Positions 58,572-64,000 of a stretch of DNA of 64,000 nt are shown piece after piece. This DNA is from Acanthochromis polyacanthus (Eukaryota; Chordata; Actinopteri; Pomacentridae). Position 1 is the stretch's first letter; every line of letters begins with the position of its first letter. The stretch lies in contig NC_067117.1 in assembly GCF_021347895.1 (NCBI RefSeq), positions 33,300,067 to 33,364,066 of the forward strand. Direction: 5' to 3'. The translations under genes and the position numbers were made by a program. The notes beneath the pieces are model-generated. The model searched no databases. It had not been told where the DNA came from and was given only the letters and a program-made list of their open reading frames with translations.

Positions 58572-58834
58572 TGTTATGATCCTGCCCTTCCTTCTTCCTC
58601 CTCTTTTCTTCCTTCTCCTTCCTTCTTCTTGTCCTTTTCTTCTGTCTCTTTGGTATTCCTGTCATCTCTCTCCCTGTTGTCCCTCTGGCTCCCTCTGTCG
58701 GTATCTGCCTCCCTTGTCCCATTCACCTGTCTGCACTCTGCTTATTGCTGCAATTCACATCAGCTGCAGTAATTAGTTCACTTGACTCACCTGTTCTCCA
58801 CCTCACCTTCACTACTTAAACTCTGCTCATTCAT

Positions 58835-59556
58835 TGGCTGAATCCCAAACCGCCCCCTACACACTATCCCTACACACTACCCCTCCGTTTGCACGTTCCC
58901 GCAGAGGGTCCTCCATATTAAGGGCCGTCCCAAACCGCGTAGTGTGGAGGGAGAGTGGACTGTTCAGCCCTTAAATAGCGAGTCTGCATCGATGCTCACT
59001 CTGGACAACTTTTTCAGGAAGTGCAACGTCGAAATGGAGGAGGAAACAACATATCGATGTCAGTTCCACATGTCCATTATTTCTCCCACGCCTTTTTCAC
59101 ACTGACAGAACATTACAAAAAGAGTGGTGAAAAAAGATAAAACAAAAGAAACAAATATTCTTCTCTGCTGACGTTTGATTTAATTGTGCACCCCCTGACA
59201 CCTTAAAATTTGAACACAACTGACAGAATTCATTTATTCATTCATTCTTTTGTTGGATTTGAAATGCCAGATAATAGGATTGGAAAACATGTGGGATTAC
59301 TTAAAATTATTTGAAGCATCATTGCCTGCAACCTGTGCCACAGCGCTACAGCCATGCACCGTAGGCGTCTTTGTGTTACCATGGTGATGACAGCTTCCGT
59401 TTTCCGGTGAGGCGACAGGGTGTCCCATTCCTGACGATTGTATTTATACCCTCCCCCTTCAGTTAAAGTGTCCTCCACAGCTGCGAGAGTGACTTCTTTT
59501 GGAGTGACACTCGGTAGTGTAGGGGGAGTGTGTAGGGGGCGGTTTGGGATTCAGCC
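58835..59556. mobile_element. TIR element nested in the LTR (tggctgaatcccaaacc ends)
   Basis: Inverted ends TGGCTGAATCCCAAACCGCC on both sides, extending about 40 bp through cccctacacact. cattca occurs at both junctions, so a short duplication is likely but its exact length is ambiguous. 722 bp, non-coding. Confidence 0.8.
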
Positions 59557-59750
59557 ATTCACTCCCCACTGGATCATCAACCTACATGCCTCCCAAAGCA
59601 TCGCTTCCCTTCAAAGACTTGCTTCCCTTTTGGATTTTGTTCTCCCTGCCGAGCTCTGTTACCTTTTGACTGCCTCAGCCCCCATGGACTCTTCTCATCT
59701 CCCCACGGATTCCCTGAACTTGCTTCCATGTCCTTCAGTCTAGTTTTTTC

Positions 59751-60529
59751 TAGTGATGGTGAGATGAAGCCTCATGAGGCATTGAACCACTTGAACCAAT
59801 TGGTTCGAGAAAGGGTTCATTTCTTGAAGCTTCATGAGCACACGAAACCACCTACTGGTCAAGTGTATAATCACAGGCAGCTGTATCTGAACCACATGCC
59901 TGATGCATTGAACCATTGTTCATTATGGCTGTTGGGAATGACTATGAAAAACAAAAAAAAAGTATGATCAAATAATTTCTATAGATAAATGATCACGTGT
60001 GTAATAAATATATGTTCATGTATTCTGTGTGTGTAAATTTTCCCCAAAATAGTAGTATCATATTATGTGGCAGGTTGTGTAATAATGTCTTTCTGTCACC
60101 TTAGGAAAATGGCATGGCCTTATGCAGCCAGAGGACAGTGAAAGTGCTTGTGGAGCTAGGAAGATTGTACTGAATATGTTTGTGTAACTTGGACAACAAT
60201 GTACAGGAAAGGGGAGATTTTATTCAGAAGTAACAGGTTTTCAACAGTTTCTGGTTTTAAACGACTCGAGGACTCTCGACTGACCACAGCTCTCTATCAA
60301 AAACCCACATTTTGAGCCTGATGGGTTTATTCTGCTGTCAGACCTCGCGGCAAAATCTGAACCACTTTCCGAAGCAGTCACGTGGTTCAGCCAGGCAACG
60401 AGGCTTCGGACGTCATCATTTTTGGCTCCTCCCCTAAATGAAGCAAGCCTCGATACGCGCTTCATGAAAATGCCCCCTCCATTAATCGACACATGGTTCG
60501 AATCCTCGGCACATCTCGTAAAATCACTA
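59751..60529. mobile_element. Intact non-autonomous hAT nested in the LTR
   Basis: Ends TAGTGATGGTGAG and AAATCACTA. Perfect 8-bp duplication gttttttc at 59743-59750 and 60530-60537. 779 bp. The short TIR TAGTGAT with 8-bp duplication is hAT-Ac-like. The same left end occurs at 10436. Confidence 0.88.
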
Positions 60530-60792
60530 GTTTTTTCCCTTGGTTCGTGAGTACTGTTTGTTCGTGTAGTGTAGTAGTTAGTGTTTTTTCCGTTGGACTT
60601 TAGTGTTGGGTTTAATAGTTAGTTCAGTTTAGCTTTGCATATTTAATATTAATTAGCTATGGTTTTCCCCTCAATCCTGGTTTCCTCGTCTTAGCTGTTG
60701 TTTAGTTTAAATAAAATCCTTTCCTGATTTCACCAGTTTGCCAGTCTCTCTCTGTCTGCGCCTGGGTTCTCCAGCTCCCCCGTAACAAATTT

Positions 60793-61062
60793 ACGTTCAA
60801 ATCAACAGTAGAAATCACAGCAGAAGATGAGGACAGAAAATGACAACAAAAACCATCCAAAACAAGCACTTTTTACAAAAATAATTTTGCAGCTTTAATG
60901 TTTTATTCATCACCTCCAGACACCTTCTGTTATTATTGTTGTGTTTGAGGACTTTTCTCAGTACTTCCAGACTGTCTAATGGGTCCAATTACTGTTTAGT
61001 AAATGTAGTATTAAAAATGTAAATGAGCCATAAGAACATGTGAGATAGAAAATAAGATTGTA
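60793..61062. other. Intergenic, nothing recognised
   Basis: AT-rich DNA between the solo LTR and the pdzd8-carrying element. Confidence 0.4.
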
Positions 61063-61796
61063 TAGACCCCTTTCACATGACGTATGCATACTTAATTAGG
61101 CAGCCGCGTGCGCGGATCCGGTTCAAAACAAAGCCTGTTTACCTGGCCAAGGTGTGATATTGCAAGCACATATTACGCTAAATATGCCTTCTTGTTGTGC
61201 TGTTGGCTGTCAGAATCGTAGTAAAGCAGATGATACGGCAGCTGTGACAGCGACCAGGTGGAACTTGCTTTGTTATCGCGGCTAAACGTTTGGTTTACTT
61301 AATACTGATTTTCGCGTTCTCCGGAGCAGTCGTTACGTTGATATCCCAGTTCCTGCTGATATACTGGAGAAGCCCTGAGCCCGTTAGCAGGACAGTGCAG
61401 TATGTCAAAGTAGTGCCTGATAACGCATTGAAGGATTACTTTAATACCCAACATGCCGAACCAGGCCAGCAGCAACAGGACAGCACACCATCTGCTGCAT
61501 CCAAACAGCAAGAGGCCGTGTCCGGCAGGCAGCAGGAGGCAGCAGGAGGCAGCTGTCAGCGGCGGCAGCCCCAAACAACAGCCGCCACCGCCTTCTCAAA
61601 GCGAGCCCATTGATGCGGCCAAAGCCGAGACGTGCAATTTCCTAAACGCTATCTTTCTGTTCTTGTTCAGGGAACTCCGAGACACCCCAGTCGTGAGACA
61701 CTGGCTCACCCATTAAATTAAAGTGGAATGTGGAGGAGCTCCTGCACGGGGTGTGCGCGTGCATACCTTGTGTTAGTAAACACTGCAAGGGGTCTA
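61063..61796. mobile_element. TIR element carrying a pdzd8 exon-1 fragment (Pack-type)
   Basis: Ends TAGACCCCTTTCACATGACG and, inverted, AATAGACCCCTTGCAGTGTT. A THAP start (MPSCCAVGCQNRSKADD) lies at about 61182-61260 behind the left end, cut after 25-30 residues. From about 61290 to 61750 it carries foreign coding sequence (separate entry), then the right end starts at once. No open transposase remains. Similar ends occur at 48213. Confidence 0.72.
61290..61752 (+). pseudogene. Captured pdzd8 first-exon fragment
   Basis: Frame 1: VYLILIFAFSGAVVTLISQF, LLIYWRSPEPVSRTVQYVKV, VPDNALKDYF. After a Q/A/G-rich stretch, frame 2: ETCNFLNAIFLFLFRELRDT and RHWLTH, then IKVE and, shifted again, VEELLHG. 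This order (N-terminal membrane anchor, PEP, YxKxVP, ETCxFLNA, FLFRELRDT, KVExEELL) matches the N terminus of PDZD8, an ER lipid-transfer protein with an SMP domain. The expected ATG is TTG here, and at least two frameshifts and a stop are present, so it is a dead copy. Confidence 0.72.
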
Positions 61797-62087
61797 TTCC
61801 AGCTGGGAATTAAAAGTTGGTATTTGATTACAGCAGTGAATCATCAAGGGTCAGGCTAACTCCTGATCACATAAAAATAAAGCTTTAATATAAATTTGAC
61901 TCAGAAATAATGACTGAATAGTGCAGTAATCAGGTTTTAAATGTGAGGTTTTATCCTGTAAAGCAGCGTTTGTCCACACGGTGGCAGCATCACATAGAGC
62001 AGCTGTTGATGTGGTTTTGTCTCAAAGGAAACTAAAACACTGATTCCGTCTCCAGTGTAATGAACACTTCAGTAGATTTAGACTCAT

Positions 62088-62600
62088 AGACTGTATATAA
62101 AGATGGACGGAGCATCTGGTTCCAAAATTGAAGCCCACCCGGAAGTGTCAAAAACTTGCAATATCACGCCTAGGGTTGGCTCCAAAAAGCTTTTGCTCCA
62201 TAGACCCCAATTCATTTTTGGAAAAAATTTAATTTGATAGACGGATGTTCTACAGCTCAGGATTTTTTTCCCGTTAGTTTTCATGGTCAAAATGAGAGAC
62301 CAGGTGGCCGATCTTAAAATAAATCAATACTGAATTTTAAATAAATCATTAAAGTTGGCGGAGCCAGGGGGCGTGGCTATACTTGATTGACAGTCCCATT
62401 GACTGGTCCTGCCCCCAGTTGCTCTCCGGTCCAGTCTGTTTGATGACGCTTTTTACGTCACTGGCTCCAAAAAAATCCAAAATGGCGACATGGAAGTAGC
62501 AAAATCCGGGCTTCATTTTTTAATTTTTTTTATTTTTATTGTGGCTTCATTTTCTCGGCGTTGAAACCAACGGGTGACATCACAGTTAGTTTACGCCTTT
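62088..62600. repeat. Dispersed teleost repeat (tagactgtatataaagatgg type)
   Basis: Begins atagactgtatataaagatg and contains ggcggagccagggggcgtgg and ccaaaatggcgacatggaag, words common in fish MITEs. The boundaries are approximate. Confidence 0.55.
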
Positions 62601-63054
62601 TTAGACTGCTGAAGAGCACCACCTGCAGGCTGCTCAGTTCATTACAGCCACAGGACCAACAAACAGCTCCTTGATGTGCTGAAGCATCATGAGACATTTG
62701 CCGTCAAACTAAATTAATTCTATTTTTCTTTTCTCTTCTGGTCTGAATTGTTCAGCATCTCTCACTTGTCCCTTCATCTGTTGTCCTGAGACACTGGAGT
62801 TGTAATGGTAACCATAACACGATCAAATGATAATTTTCTTGTCATGAGAAAGGAATGATTGAATTAACTGTCATTAACTTTTAAAACTCTGACTAGTTAA
62901 CAAATTCACACGCACACAACACACATTTACAGTTTTTCTTCATTTCTTTTCATCTTTTATCTTCAAACTATTCACTCTACTGATATTGATAAAAAGTAGT
63001 ATTCCATCTTTTTGTCAAAATTGTGGACCTGATCTGATTTTTGCTGATGAAGTC

Positions 63055-63232
63055 ATACTATACTAGTATAGTATAGCATAATATTGTATAGTATGTCATA
63101 GCATAGTATATCCTAAACGTAGTATATCGTAGTATTGTATAGTACATCATAGCATAGTATAGTACTGTATATCGTAGTATTGTATAGTATATCACAGTGT
63201 AGTGTAGCATAGCATATGATAGTACAGTGAAA
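63055..63232. repeat. (tatag)/(gtatagta) low-complexity tandem repeat
   Basis: Irregular repeats of tatagtatagcata, tgtatagtatatca and catagcatagtata. The minus-strand tyrosine-rich frame read through it is an artefact. Confidence 0.85.
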
Positions 63233-63295
63233 TTAGCTACAGAGACCAAAACAGTTTTTGTTAGACTCTAAACATGTTTATGTCTGCTGTAAAGT

Positions 63296-64000
63296 TTAAC
63301 CATCTGAACACCAAAATCTGTTGTGAGTTTTAAATTAATGTCATCTGAACAACCTAACATGGAAAAAAAAAAAAAGCAAAATGACACCATCTATCAGAGC
63401 CAGAATTGTAAAACAGAAATAATCACTGGCTTTGTGCCAAAAACACAACCAAATCTGAGCTTTAAAGTGTGATTATCTCATCAAAATCACTTCATGCTAG
63501 AGACATACATTTAAAAAAAATGCCAAATTTAAAATACTAGCTCTAACTAGATTCTGCAGAAAAACACACACAAAAAATTCTCCTTGGCACAGTCCTAAAG
63601 CCACGACCGATGTAGCTATGACCAACAGTCATGTGACAAAAATTCAGAGTTTTCAGCTGAACTGCAGGCAGTGTTTACAAATAGCAGAGAGAATAGAAAT
63701 ACAAGCAGTAAAATATCTACAGTATGTAGAGCTGCCTTTATTTCCCACTGTTGGTAACACCTGTGGACACTTGGACATGTTGATTCCAGTTTGGTTTTTT
63801 TCCATTTTGTAAAATAAACATTGAGGTTTTTCCTTTTTTGATGATTTTTGTCATTCCGTGTTATTCTGCAGAGAAAACATTTCTGAGTATTCTCTCTTTC
63901 TTCACAGTTGTTCTGTTTTCACAGAGGTGCAGGACTTTAGATTGCAGTGAAAAATAAGTCCACAGTGAAGAAAAATGTAACGGAAGCAAAAACAACAACA
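63296..64000. repeat. Dispersed repeat family A, copy 7, cut by the window edge
   Basis: Starts ttaaccatctgaacacc and shows ctagattctgcagaaaaa, ctgaactgcaggcagtgttt, aacacctgtggacacttgga, cacagttgttctgttttcac and cacagtgaagaaaaatgtaa in family order. The right end is outside the window. Confidence 0.7.

Larger units (their letters stand above)
58572..60787 (+). mobile_element. Solo LTR with 5-bp duplication and two nested DNA transposons
   Basis: Starts TGTTATGATCCTGCCC and ends CCCCGTAACA, the TG...CA inverted ends of a retroelement LTR. Perfect 5-bp duplication aattt at 58567-58571 and 60788-60792. A polyadenylation signal aaataaaa is at about 60709-60716. Without the two insertions (58835-59556 and 59751-60529) the LTR is about 700 bp. 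No gag or pol lies next to it, so it is a solo LTR left by recombination. The family is likely Ty3/gypsy-like, not proven. Confidence 0.82.

Overview
The window is nuclear DNA of a ray-finned fish, probably a percomorph teleost. It is AT-rich, its genes are split by long GT-AG introns, and the DNA between exons is packed with teleost-type transposons (hAT, Tc1/mariner, THAP-domain elements, tRNA-derived SINEs, LINE 3' tails, an LTR and many MITEs) and microsatellites. No bacterial-style genes, CRISPR arrays or rRNA genes are seen. Most long open frames here are chance frames or transposon relics. Real coding sequence was recognised by joining short exons at splice sites with consistent phase.

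Three protein genes are supported, all on the minus strand. (1) dram2 (DNA-damage-regulated autophagy modulator 2 type): a 5' UTR exon near 10.1 kb and coding exons at 6.3, 2.7 and 1.5 kb; the 3' half lies beyond the left edge. (2) cept1 (choline/ethanolamine phosphotransferase 1): a CpG-rich first exon near 45.2 kb and nine coding exons from 41.3 to 25.4 kb that join into 399 codons with the complete CDP-alcohol phosphotransferase motif. An extra, previously hidden exon at 34.6 kb has the length (85 nt) and phases of exon 5, so the gene appears to carry a mutually exclusive exon pair. (3) A parathyroid-hormone-family gene, probably pth4: two coding exons at 51.5 and 50.9 kb, a TATA box at 53.22 kb and a compact 3' end. 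They encode a 121-residue preprohormone.

The rest is transposon-derived. 0-1 kb: minisatellite and SINE. 3.9-6.2 kb: hAT containing a THAP-carrying element with an 8-bp target duplication. 10.4-17 kb: mosaic of two ISL2EU-like elements (THAP/DDE transposase and YqaJ-type genes), interrupted by smaller elements. 17-20 kb: Tc1 and LINE relics. cept1 introns: MITEs, a tandem array, a hAT and hairpins. 46-50 kb: SINE, THAP-element relic, microsatellites. 54.6-57.8 kb: minisatellite, then a hAT with a nested element that carries a RecQ-helicase-like fragment. 58.6-60.8 kb: solo LTR with two nested DNA transposons. 61-61.8 kb: a TIR element carrying a fragment that looks like the first exon of pdzd8. 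62-64 kb: MITEs and low-complexity DNA.

The three genes have unrelated jobs: autophagy and lysosome membrane, phospholipid synthesis in ER/nuclear membranes, and a secreted peptide hormone. They are neighbours rather than a pathway. Splice-site and duplication coordinates were read by eye from the sequence; family names rest on remembered motifs, not on database searches.
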